Shown here in pieces: positions 8,183 through 15,256 of a stretch of DNA of 18,520 bases (within the stretch, counting starts at the first letter, position 1; every line of letters starts with the position of its first letter). The notes beneath the pieces were generated by a model that saw only the letters and a list, made by a program, of their open reading frames with translations, searched no databases and had not been told where the DNA came from. The stretch covers positions 1-18,520 of the forward strand of contig CAZOFY010000044.1 of the NCBI GenBank assembly GCA_964579245.1, written 5' to 3'. A program made the translations under genes and the position numbers. The DNA comes from Firm-13 sp964579245. Its GTDB lineage: Bacteria; Bacillota; Clostridia; Saccharofermentanales; Saccharofermentanaceae.

Positions 8183-9112
8183 TCATATCTCGATTTTGAT
8201 TCGTTTTGGCCAAGTTTTATACTTTTTGCGGAGGAGAAGAGGCATGTAAGACTGCTTCGATTGACGTAGCCCGGCGATTCCCATATCCTCCTCGCGATTG
8301 ACGAAGGAGGCATCCGGAAATTCATTCTCCAAAGTAAGGCGATTGATTGCGGCGTAAATCCCATCGATCTCGGCATCTGCTTTTTCAAAGTGGATAAAGG
8401 CCGTATTATCGTTTCCCATACTTCCGATTGAGAAAGCTTTTACAGAGCCATTGATTTCGATCAGACCGCCGCGCAGACATAAACGATCATAATTCCGGAA
8501 AAGATTCTCGATCATACGGTAATCACTCTCGTTAAAATCATCGGGGTCAATCCCCTTCGAAGCACACCAAATACGAACCAGTTCCAGGCAGCGGTTCATA
8601 TCTGTTGAGCTGAGACGCCGATACTGGTGGTTCGGGTACATGCGAAGAAAACGGTTCACGTGATTCCTTTTCTTGTGTAGGAAATTTCCGGAAAGTGTTC
8701 GAAGCGCCTCCGCGTCATACACGTAATCAGAAGCACTGTCTGTGTATGTCAGTTCCGCCTCGAAATCCGGAAGATTCTCGAAAAGAGCCAGCTTTGACTC
8801 CTCAATACACATGACCTTAAGCTTCCATCCCCTCCGATTAAACTCATCTTCGACCTTTCTCAGAAGCCGATTCATGCAAAAGCTGTCCGGACTTCCGAGC
8901 GGCATCAACAAGTGCGGATCGGTGTATCCGCCGCCGTCCGATATCATCAGACAACAATCTTCACAATAAGCAATCTCTGTCCGGAAAACCGGATCCCACG
9001 CCATTCTACAAGAAAATGTCAGATCCGTCAGAAGTGTTCCGGACTTAAGATAGTGTTCCATATATGGTTTGTAGTCATCCGGAGTCATACGGTGAAAGAG
9101 AAAATCATTCAT
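8183..9112 (-). CDS. DUF2156 protein (phosphatidylglycerol lysyltransferase C-terminal-like, GNAT fold)
   Basis: This 309-residue soluble protein carries hallmarks of the DUF2156 / LPG-synthase-C family: the basic motif SGNFLHKKRNHVNRF (about 141-155) and the C-terminal NREEDMGIAGLRQSKQSYMP (about 272-291). The family has two GNAT-like lobes; members fused to membrane domains (MprF) move an amino acid from aminoacyl-tRNA to lipid, but stand-alone members like this one, without TM helices, are uncharacterised as far as I know. ATG 9112 is chosen because AGAAGGG lies 8 nt before it, within the end of the upstream gene, and only 4 nt separate that gene's stop from this start; an ATG 16 codons upstream would overlap. 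The close link to the ATP-grasp gene suggests a shared pathway. Substrate unknown. Confidence 0.85.
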   Translation of the reverse strand: MNDFLFHRMTPDDYKPYMEHYLKSGTLLTDLTFSCRMAWDPVFRTEIAYCEDCCLMISDGGGYTDPHLLMPLGSPDSFCMNRLLRKVEDEFNRRGWKLKVMCIEESKLALFENLPDFEAELTYTDSASDYVYDAEALRTLSGNFLHKKRNHVNRFLRMYPNHQYRRLSSTDMNRCLELVRIWCASKGIDPDDFNESDYRMIENLFRNYDRLCLRGGLIEINGSVKAFSIGSMGNDNTAFIHFEKADAEIDGIYAAINRLTLENEFPDASFVNREEDMGIAGLRQSKQSYMPLLLRKKYKTWPKRIKIEI

Positions 9113-9116
9113 ATTA

Positions 9117-10187
9117 TCAACCCTTCTTTGCTTCGCAATCATCGATTCGAAGCTGATCATAATAGAGAGCGGTTCGGATTCCCGAAATCGGCTCTGACGG
9201 AGAAATATTTTGGCCTAAAAGAAGATCAATCGCCATCTTGGCATAATTATTTCCTGCCAGATCGGAGACAAAAATGTTACCCATCATACGTGGATTTATC
9301 TCAAGGAGGCAAAAAGAGCCGTCTTGTCTGGCACGGAAGCTGATACAAGCTACAAAGGATAAACCCAGCTGATCGATCATCTGCCTGCAGTATTCGATCA
9401 GAAGCGGATGCGGCCGTGTCTCCAGTACGGATGTCAGCCCGCCATACATGGATATGTTTCTTCTCGTGGTCGCGCTAAGAAGCTTACCGTCGAGGCAAAG
9501 GACATCAACATCCCATTCCTCACCCGGTAGGTATTCAGAAATCAGAAAAGACGGGATCGTGTCGGTATCCGACACATTGTCCAGCATTTTGACAAGTAAA
9601 CCATACGAAATCCGATTGCCAATCTTGCCTTCGAAAATATACTCTGAATAATCCGTTATCGGATCAATCACAAAAAAACCTGCTGCATCCTCACCGCGAC
9701 GGCGTTTAATGCATACTGACACACCTTGCTCCTGTAGGTGACGTATTCCGTAAAACAAATCAGATTTTGTCATTGCCGTGCGGTATAATGGAACAAGATT
9801 GCGAAGTGTCTCAATCGGGCTTGCGGATAGGAAGGCATATAGATTCCCCTTGTCATTTGCCGTACGAAGAATCTCGGATCCCGAAGTCAGAACCTTGGCA
9901 TTTGTCTCGATCCGAATCCTCTCGGCCGCTTCAGCAAGCTGCTCGAGACCGTCAGTTATGATTGGAATGATGACATCTACATGCTCGGCTTTTGATATTC
10001 GTATAAGAGTATCCATATAAGTCGGATTACGGTGGGACGGGACAATGTAAAACGCATCAAGCAATGCCTGGTGAGCTGTGTTTTCATCGGTTGATAAGCC
10101 AACGATCCGGACTTGGTCGCCATATCCGGATCGCAAGGCCCGTATGAGTCCTGTGAAAGCTGCATCGGTGAGAAGAACTGTAAGCAT
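9117..10187 (-). CDS. ATP-grasp ligase of the carbamoyl-phosphate-synthase-like group
   Basis: The 356-residue protein has a Rossmann-like pre-ATP-grasp domain (about 1-105, VLLTDAAF, IVGLSTDEN, VDVIIPIITDGLEQL), then an ATP-grasp fold: NDKGNLY (Lys113), nucleotide-binding CIKRRRGEDAAG (Lys161), the hinge EYLPGEEWDVDVLC (about 218-231) and the metal site LLEINPRMMG (Glu296, Asn298, Arg300). These enzymes activate a carboxylate as acyl phosphate and join it to an amine, as in PylC, BacD and many peptide ligases; no motif fixes the substrate. The start ATG follows GGGGG by about 5 nt. A good promoter (10212-10240) lies just upstream and the DUF2156 gene follows 4 nt after its stop. A CarB fragment is excluded by length and by lack of CarB-specific neighbours. 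Confidence 0.85.
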   Translation of the reverse strand: MLTVLLTDAAFTGLIRALRSGYGDQVRIVGLSTDENTAHQALLDAFYIVPSHRNPTYMDTLIRISKAEHVDVIIPIITDGLEQLAEAAERIRIETNAKVLTSGSEILRTANDKGNLYAFLSASPIETLRNLVPLYRTAMTKSDLFYGIRHLQEQGVSVCIKRRRGEDAAGFFVIDPITDYSEYIFEGKIGNRISYGLLVKMLDNVSDTDTIPSFLISEYLPGEEWDVDVLCLDGKLLSATTRRNISMYGGLTSVLETRPHPLLIEYCRQMIDQLGLSFVACISFRARQDGSFCLLEINPRMMGNIFVSDLAGNNYAKMAIDLLLGQNISPSEPISGIRTALYYDQLRIDDCEAKKG

Positions 10188-10211
10188 AGGAACCCCCTTA
10201 CTGCCTTTAAC

Positions 10212-10240
10212 ATTGTAAACAGAAAACCTTGTAACTTCAA
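10212..10240 (-). promoter_or_regulatory. Promoter of the ATP-grasp/DUF2156 operon
   Basis: On the minus strand TTGAAG (10240-10235) and TACAAT (10217-10212) are separated by exactly 17 nt, 25 nt before the ATG at 10187. This is the best sigma-A-type promoter in the window. Confidence 0.6.
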
Positions 10241-10261
10241 TCTCGCGGGAGTTGATTTGCC

Positions 10262-10280
10262 GGATAGGTTATCTCTATCC
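10262..10280. repeat. Inverted repeat in the divergent promoter region
   Basis: GGATAG (10262-10267) and CTATCC (10275-10280) form a perfect 6-bp inverted repeat with a 7-nt centre. It lies about 22 nt upstream of the -35 of the ATP-grasp promoter and about 60 nt upstream of the proposed MFS promoter, a fair place for a shared operator. Function is inferred only. Confidence 0.4.
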
Positions 10281-10341
10281 CATGAAAATGATAAGTATTT
10301 GCTCTGAAATGTCAGAAAAAACTCTGTTTGATAAAATGAAC

Positions 10342-10369
10342 TTGCGTAAAGGACATGTATTGAGATAAT
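10342..10369 (+). promoter_or_regulatory. Candidate promoter of the MFS gene
   Basis: TTGCGT (10342-10347) and GATAAT (10364-10369) are 16 nt apart, 33 nt before the MFS start codon at 10403. The match to sigma-A consensus is fair. Confidence 0.45.
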
Positions 10370-10402
10370 AGATGATATTTGCCGGATTCATAGGAGAATA
10401 TA

Positions 10403-11719
10403 ATGAATTTACTGTATGCCTTTTTCACCAAAATGAAGAGCAAGTTCGTTGGTACAGTGGGCCAGGAGGTCCCGTCTAAGAGCTTTCTTGCTAGAATTTA
10501 TGCATCAGAAGGCATTCTTTTTACTTTGATTATTACTATCGCACACAATAATAATAGTCTCTATGCTTCAAGACTCGGCGCTCAGGCAAAGGACCTCGCG
10601 TTGATCTCATCTCTTCCTCCCATCGTTGGTATGCTTCTGCTGATCCCGTTTACCATGTTTATGGGAAGACTCAGAAATAAAAGGTCTGTCGTTATTCTTT
10701 CAATCATCTCTCTTGGCCTGGTGTACGTAATGGCAGGTTTGTCGGCTTTTGCCGGAACCTCGAGCGTGAACCTTCTGATTGCCTTGTTGGTCATTGCAAA
10801 TATACCTATGTCGATTTACAACACGTCCTGGCAGGCTTTTTTCTCTGATGTTGTTCCGACGGGAGAAAGAAATCTGGTTTACGGTCATCGTACCCGTATG
10901 AATACAGCGGTAGGCATCTTAGTCCCGCTGATAGCCGGCGGTATTCTGACGATAGCTGCCGGAACCGGAAAAGTCGTCGTTCATCAGATCTATTATTTTC
11001 TCACTTTCCCCCTGGCGTTATTGCAAGTTTATTTTTTGCGGAAAATACCTAGAGGAGATATCGAGCAACAGAGAATGACCTTCAGAGATCTGAAAGCTGC
11101 TGCGGGTGCATTAACGAAGAACCGCGTCTTTCTAGGATTTATGGCTGTGACGTTACTCGTCTATTGCGGGTGGCAAATGGATTGGTCCATATACTTCATC
11201 GCACAGTTCCGGTATTTAAATCTGAATGAGACCGGTTTAAGTCTTATCGTCGTGTTGGGTGCTGTAGGTCAATTCATTGCCCTTGGCTTATGGAGTCGAT
11301 TAGCTGTAAAGAAGGGTGTCAGGTTTGTATTTTTTATCGGCGCTGCCGGATTTGCTTTCTGTGCGGTTACGCTCGTCACTGCGCTGTTGATGCCGAATCC
11401 GGCAAACCTCCTTTTTTATTTTCTCTTTCAGAGTATTGGAAGCGCCGCTTTCAGTGCCTTTCAACTATCGCTCTTTCAGTGCTTGCTGGAAACATTGCCA
11501 ACAGAAGGGAGAACGCTGTCCATTGCGATTTACAATACGATTATTCTGGCCTCCAATATTCTGATGCCCTATCTGGGTGCCATCATATACAGGAATGCCG
11601 GAGAGACTCTTCCTGCTATGATTCTTGCAATGGCGGTGATTGCCGGTGTTCGAATCCTTGCAACTGCAGCTGCGTTTTTTCGCTGGAACAAGAAGCGCAA
11701 GGAGCCCCTTCCGCTGTAG
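10403..11719 (+). CDS. Major facilitator superfamily transporter
   Basis: The 438-residue protein has about 12 hydrophobic helices in two halves. After the second helix lies the MFS-type loop FMGRLRNKRSVV (about 75-86, like GxLaDrxGrr), and the central loop (about 213-235) is charged (RKIPRGDIEQQRMTFRDLK), as expected between the N and C bundles. A similar basic loop LWSRLAVKKGVRF occurs in the C half. The start ATG follows AGGAGA (10392-10397) by 5 nt. The substrate is not evident. Because it is divergent from and shares a promoter region with the ATP-grasp/DUF2156 operon, export of that pathway's product is a reasonable guess, by analogy with the bacilysin exporter BacE beside the BacD ligase. 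No clear intrinsic terminator follows. Confidence 0.88.
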   Translation: MNLLYAFFTKMKSKFVGTVGQEVPSKSFLARIYASEGILFTLIITIAHNNNSLYASRLGAQAKDLALISSLPPIVGMLLLIPFTMFMGRLRNKRSVVILSIISLGLVYVMAGLSAFAGTSSVNLLIALLVIANIPMSIYNTSWQAFFSDVVPTGERNLVYGHRTRMNTAVGILVPLIAGGILTIAAGTGKVVVHQIYYFLTFPLALLQVYFLRKIPRGDIEQQRMTFRDLKAAAGALTKNRVFLGFMAVTLLVYCGWQMDWSIYFIAQFRYLNLNETGLSLIVVLGAVGQFIALGLWSRLAVKKGVRFVFFIGAAGFAFCAVTLVTALLMPNPANLLFYFLFQSIGSAAFSAFQLSLFQCLLETLPTEGRTLSIAIYNTIILASNILMPYLGAIIYRNAGETLPAMILAMAVIAGVRILATAAAFFRWNKKRKEPLPL

Positions 11720-11873
11720 TCTATCGTGTCTGTCCTTTTTGGGTAGTCGGATAAATCACATCCAAAAGAAGGGAATCTTTTCAATTTCGAAATTTTAGTG
11801 TATATTTCTGTAGGGTGTTTTTCCGAATACCGGTGAATAGGCATGCACATGCTAAACGCCTTATCAGGATGAA

Positions 11874-11918
11874 GCCACATTATTCAGCTATGCCGCAGAG
11901 ATAGTATATTCTTGTGGC
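11874..11918. repeat. Inverted repeat around the putative lipoprotein promoter
   Basis: GCCACA (11874-11879) and TGTGGC (11913-11918) are inverted and flank the proposed promoter. The palindrome-containing GGCATGC occurs twice nearby (11840-11846 and 11916-11922). This could be a regulator site or a leader structure; no known riboswitch pattern is recognised in the 226-bp gap. Confidence 0.3.
11883..11910 (+). promoter_or_regulatory. Weak candidate promoter of the lipoprotein gene
   Basis: TATATT (11905-11910) is a fair -10; TTCAGC (11883-11888) is a weak -35 at 16-nt spacing. The distance to the ATG at 11946 is 35 nt. Transcription by read-through from the MFS gene is the alternative, as no terminator lies between. 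Confidence 0.3.
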
Positions 11919-11945
11919 ATGCTCGGTCTGTAAACGGAGGGAAAT

Positions 11946-13499
11946 ATGCATATCAATCAAAAGAAACGTATCGGAGTCCTACTTTCATCCGTGCTTGGAG
12001 TCACTTTATTTCTTTCATCCTGTAACTTCGTGCAGGATACCGCCCCGGATGATATCAAGAAGGTCGTCAAGAATTACCTGACCGAAATTGAGGAAGGAGA
12101 CTTCGCGGATAATGATTATGAATCGGATTATGCCGAAGACACTCCCTTTGAAGATATCCAGTTTTCTGATGAATCGGCGAAGAATGCCATGGATATCGGA
12201 CTGACGAAGTTCTCTTACGATATCAAATCTGTCACAGGATCGACGGCACAGGGCGAGGGTTCCTGTAAGGTTGAGATTGAAGCCTTAGACGTGAAGGAAA
12301 TCGTGAAAGATCTTGAAGAGGAGATCATGACATATGAGGCTTTTGAAAAGGCTATTTCTTCAAAAAAGGCAAAGAAGGATGATACAACAATAACATTAGT
12401 CTTAGAGTACAGCGCCTCGGATAAATCCTGGACGATCAGCGAAACAGAGGATATCTTCGATATTTTCGCGGAACCATATACGAAACTGAGCTTTGCTCCA
12501 AAAGCCGGAGACCCTATGGTCGTGGTCGACTCCTACTTCAAGTTCCTTGCCGATGCGGATTACGACTCGCTGAAGGAAATATATGCTGACTATGATGTGA
12601 CTAAGAATGAAGAGGAAGACGAGAACAAAAAACAAATATCCAAGCTTTTTTACCAGTCTCTGACCTATAAGCTGGTGAGTGAGCCGGTCATAGATGACGA
12701 TACCTGCGAGATTGCACTTTCCATTGAACATATGGAATTATCTGCGATAGGCAACCGTTATTTTCAGGACAAGGACGCGTTGGTTGATTTACTAAAGGTA
12801 TATATTCTGGGACTTATAAATAACGAGGATTCCCAAACCGAAGTGACACAGCTCTACATTGACGCATTTTTCGAAGAACTGAAGAATCCGGATGCTGAAC
12901 GAAAAACAACAGAGGTAACAATCAGCTTAGTCACTTCAGAAGATGGAGAAAGCTGGCTGATTGATTATATTCCTGACAGTCTTTTCGTGTTTGACACTGT
13001 GGAGACGCCGTCAGAAGATATGTATAATGAGTGTCTGCTTTTAGCGATTGATGAACTTCTCGCCGACGGCGATATAGACCAGAAGACATACGATCTTCTA
13101 TATGTGACGCTAACAGGACACGAACTCCCTGAGCCTGATAATGTTCCTGCTGTTACCTATGGAACAGGTGAATATGTCGACGACATTGTTTTAGCTGACT
13201 GGTACGATTATCTGACAGAGGACTATTGTACAACCTATGATTCAAAGACAATGATAGCCATGGAGTTTGAAGTGCGCTTCGCCACTTATCATGAAGGCTT
13301 GGGTATCGGGTATAAATACTACACAAGCGACGGAACAGAAATCGCATCCATGATCTATACGATCGCCAGTAACGACAACTCTGCCTACTTGCGTATTGAA
13401 CCGGAGGAAGAAGCCGGCTTTAGGCCAGATACCTATTTGATCCGGGTTTTTCTTGAGGACGGTACTTTCCTGTGTGAATCTAGTATTGTTGTTTACTGA
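11946..13499 (+). CDS. Large acidic lipoprotein with NTF2-like (DUF4878-type) repeats
   Basis: The 517-residue product begins with a basic N-terminus, a hydrophobic stretch and the lipobox LSSC, so it is likely lipidated on Cys26 and anchored outside the cytoplasmic membrane. The mature part is strongly acidic and water-soluble. At least two units look related: one opening DDIKKVVKNYLTEIEEGDF (about 35-53) and one opening VVVDSYFKFLADADYDSL (about 191-208), each followed by beta-rich sequence with a 'SWTI' or 'SWLIDY' strand. This is typical of NTF2-like/DUF4878 extracellular domains in Firmicutes. The C-terminal ~120 residues form a further beta-rich domain. GGAGGG (11936-11941) sits 4 nt before the ATG. 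It is closed by a strong terminator and seems monocistronic. Function unknown; a cell-wall or stress lipoprotein is a guess. Confidence 0.85.
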   Translation: MHINQKKRIGVLLSSVLGVTLFLSSCNFVQDTAPDDIKKVVKNYLTEIEEGDFADNDYESDYAEDTPFEDIQFSDESAKNAMDIGLTKFSYDIKSVTGSTAQGEGSCKVEIEALDVKEIVKDLEEEIMTYEAFEKAISSKKAKKDDTTITLVLEYSASDKSWTISETEDIFDIFAEPYTKLSFAPKAGDPMVVVDSYFKFLADADYDSLKEIYADYDVTKNEEEDENKKQISKLFYQSLTYKLVSEPVIDDDTCEIALSIEHMELSAIGNRYFQDKDALVDLLKVYILGLINNEDSQTEVTQLYIDAFFEELKNPDAERKTTEVTISLVTSEDGESWLIDYIPDSLFVFDTVETPSEDMYNECLLLAIDELLADGDIDQKTYDLLYVTLTGHELPEPDNVPAVTYGTGEYVDDIVLADWYDYLTEDYCTTYDSKTMIAMEFEVRFATYHEGLGIGYKYYTSDGTEIASMIYTIASNDNSAYLRIEPEEEAGFRPDTYLIRVFLEDGTFLCESSIVVY

Positions 13500-13515
13500 T
13501 CACGCTTTTTCGTGT

Positions 13516-13553
13516 GGCTGTTTCCTTTATTTAGGGAAACAGCCCCTTTTTTT
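13516..13553 (+). terminator. Strong rho-independent terminator after the lipoprotein gene
   Basis: GGCTGTTTCC (13516-13525) pairs perfectly with GGAAACAGCC (13535-13544) across a 9-nt loop, then CC and seven T (13547-13553). It starts 16 nt after the stop codon. A smaller hairpin, CACG/CGTG (13501-13514), precedes it. Confidence 0.93.
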
Positions 13554-13561
13554 GTTATAAT
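13553..13561 (+). promoter_or_regulatory. Extended -10 promoter of the downstream operon, abutting the terminator
   Basis: TGTTATAAT (13553-13561) is a perfect extended -10, and its first T is the last T of the terminator tract. The expected -35 position falls in the terminator stem and matches poorly, so the extended -10 would have to suffice. The start codon at 13602 is 40 nt downstream. Confidence 0.5.
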
Positions 13562-13601
13562 ATTTTGAAAAGAATTGAAGTTCGCTTCAAAGGAGACAGG
13601 G

Positions 13602-14525
13602 ATGTACATAGCTGATAGATGGACGGATTATGAGCTCTTATATTCCGCCGAAGGCGAGAAATATGAGAGATGGGGCGATGTGTTTTTGCAACGTCCTGAT
13701 CCGCAGGCGATTTGGCCGAAGTGTGATGATGTGGAAAAATTCGGGGATTGCTGGCCAAAACCGCATGGTCTATACCACAGAAGTGAAACCGGTGGCGGAT
13801 ATTGGTCGAAAGAGAAGCCTTTTCCAGCAAAATGGAAGATTTCCTATCCTTTTGCCTCCGGAGATCTGACCTTTATCATTGAACCGACAGGTTTTAAGCA
13901 TACCGGTCTTTTCCCCGAGCAGGCTGCCAACTGGGATTTTTGCGGAGAAATCATTTCGGATGCGGCTAGAAAAGGCCGTAAATTGCGTGTCCTGAATTTA
14001 TTTGCTTATACCGGAGGCGCTACCTTAGCCTGCGCGGCAGCGGGTGCAGAAGAGGTGGTACATGTTGACGCATCCAAGGGAATGATTTCCCGCGCGAAGG
14101 AGAATGTCGAAGCTTCCGGTTTGAAGGATCGATACATACGATTTATTGCCGAGGATTGCAACCGCTTTGTTGAGCGTGAGATTCGGCGCGGACGAACCTA
14201 TGATGGAATTATTATGGATCCGCCGGCTTACGGCAGGGGGCCGTCCGGAGAACTTTGGAAGCTTGAAGACGCATTGTATCCGCTTGTCAAGAATTGTGCT
14301 TCCATCCTGTCAAAGGATGCCAGTTTTTTCATCATCAATTCTTATACCACGGGACTGGCTGCCTCTGTCTTAACAAATATTTTGAATCTGGCCATATGCT
14401 CCGGTCACGGAGGCCGTGCCGAGGCAGAGGAATTGGGGCTTCCGGCTTCAAAGATGAATATCATTTTGCCCTGTGGTGCAACCGGAAGATGGATAGGTGA
14501 CTTGAGCCAAAGAGGGTTATCATGA
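13602..14525 (+). CDS. Class I SAM-dependent methyltransferase (RlmI/RlmK-like, COG1092 group)
   Basis: The 307-residue enzyme has a short N-terminal beta domain (about 1-125, with RPDPQAIW and GFKHTGLFPEQAANWD) and a Rossmann methyltransferase core: motif I LNLFAYTGGATL (131-142), the acidic end of strand 2 VVHVDASKGM (152-161), DCNRF (185-189) and motif IV DPPAYGRGP (206-214). It resembles the catalytic part of the 23S rRNA methylases RlmI and RlmK but lacks an N-terminal PUA domain and the catalytic cysteine motif of m5C enzymes, so the target base and substrate are open. ATG 13602 is chosen because AAGGAG lies 6 nt upstream; an in-frame TTG nine codons earlier precedes that site. Its stop overlaps the next start (ATGA), giving coupled translation with a pseudouridine synthase, which supports an RNA-modification role. 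Confidence 0.85.
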   Translation: MYIADRWTDYELLYSAEGEKYERWGDVFLQRPDPQAIWPKCDDVEKFGDCWPKPHGLYHRSETGGGYWSKEKPFPAKWKISYPFASGDLTFIIEPTGFKHTGLFPEQAANWDFCGEIISDAARKGRKLRVLNLFAYTGGATLACAAAGAEEVVHVDASKGMISRAKENVEASGLKDRYIRFIAEDCNRFVEREIRRGRTYDGIIMDPPAYGRGPSGELWKLEDALYPLVKNCASILSKDASFFIINSYTTGLAASVLTNILNLAICSGHGGRAEAEELGLPASKMNIILPCGATGRWIGDLSQRGLS

Positions 14526-15256
14526 AAGGGCCGAATATTCTTTATGAAGATAATCACCTAATCGTGGCGATTAAGCCGGCAGGCGTTCTTTCGCAGGCGG
14601 ACATCAGTGGAGCGCCGGATATGCTTTCTCTTATAAAAACTTATTTAAAGGATAAATATCAGAAACCCGGTGATGTCTATTTAGGACTTCTCCATCGCTT
14701 GGACCGGCCGGTGTCCGGGATCATGGTTTTTGCCAAGACAAGTAAGTGTGCTTCCCGGATCAGTGCTCAGATTCGGGAAGGTAAGATGAAGAAGCTATAT
14801 CGTGCGATTGTTTGCGGGACAGTATCCCCGAATCAGGGAGTGCTCCGTGGCTATATCGTGAAAAACGAACAGGACAATATGGTAAAAGTCTATCTACCGG
14901 GCGACAAATCGATCCCCGGGTATGCCAAGGAATCCTCCTTGGCATACCGGGTTTTGGCCCAAAGGAGTGCTTCGACCGGAAATGCGGTTCTGACCCTGTT
15001 GGAGATTGATCTTCATACAGGTAGATCTCATCAGATTCGGGCACAGCTGGCAAAAGCAGGCTTCCCAATTATGGGAGACCGGAAATACGGGGCTGGACAA
15101 TCAGAATTTTCGGGAGACATCTGTTTGGAAGCATTTCGTCTTGAGTTTTTACATCCGGTCCGTAACGAAAGGCTGACATTTGAAAAGCCGCTTTCGGGCT
15201 GCGATCCATGGGACCGGTTTTCAGATATTATGAACGGAGGAGACACAAATGGATAA
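14522..15256 (+). CDS. RluA-family pseudouridine synthase
   Basis: The 244-residue protein converts uridine to pseudouridine in rRNA or tRNA. It has the RluA-family core: ILYEDNHLIVAIKPAGVLSQ at the N-terminus, catalytic motif LLHRLDRPVSGIMVFAKT with Asp61, KKLYRAIVCG, and the C-terminal LHTGRSHQIRAQLAKAGFPIMGDRKYG. There is no S4 domain, unlike RluC and RluD; it is more like the short RluA/TruC-like members of Firmicutes. The exact target is not predictable. It starts within the stop of the methyltransferase gene (ATGA) and overlaps the following HD gene by 8 nt. A 12-bp perfect inverted repeat lies in its coding sequence at 14919-14948. Confidence 0.92.
   Translation: MKGPNILYEDNHLIVAIKPAGVLSQADISGAPDMLSLIKTYLKDKYQKPGDVYLGLLHRLDRPVSGIMVFAKTSKCASRISAQIREGKMKKLYRAIVCGTVSPNQGVLRGYIVKNEQDNMVKVYLPGDKSIPGYAKESSLAYRVLAQRSASTGNAVLTLLEIDLHTGRSHQIRAQLAKAGFPIMGDRKYGAGQSEFSGDICLEAFRLEFLHPVRNERLTFEKPLSGCDPWDRFSDIMNGGDTNG
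14919..14948. repeat. 12-bp perfect inverted repeat inside the RluA-like gene
   Basis: GGTATGCCAAGG (14919-14930) and CCTTGGCATACC (14937-14948) are exact inverse complements with a 6-nt loop (AATCCT); after one mismatch two more C-G pairs extend the stem. It encodes GYAKESSLAYR. There is no T-tract after it, so it is not an intrinsic terminator. Confidence 0.8.

Noticed and set aside
8912..9343. 143-codon plus-strand open frame antisense to the DUF2156 and ATP-grasp genes
   Set aside because: Spans the junction of two well-supported minus-strand genes and has no ribosome site; a shadow frame.
11290..11754. 154-codon plus-strand frame overlapping the MFS 3' end
   Set aside because: Cys/Ser-rich translation typical of an off-frame read of a membrane protein; no start signals.
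12402..12731. 109-codon minus-strand frame within the lipoprotein gene
   Set aside because: Antisense to an acidic, Glu/Asp-rich coding sequence, which by itself gives hydrophobic or basic shadow frames.
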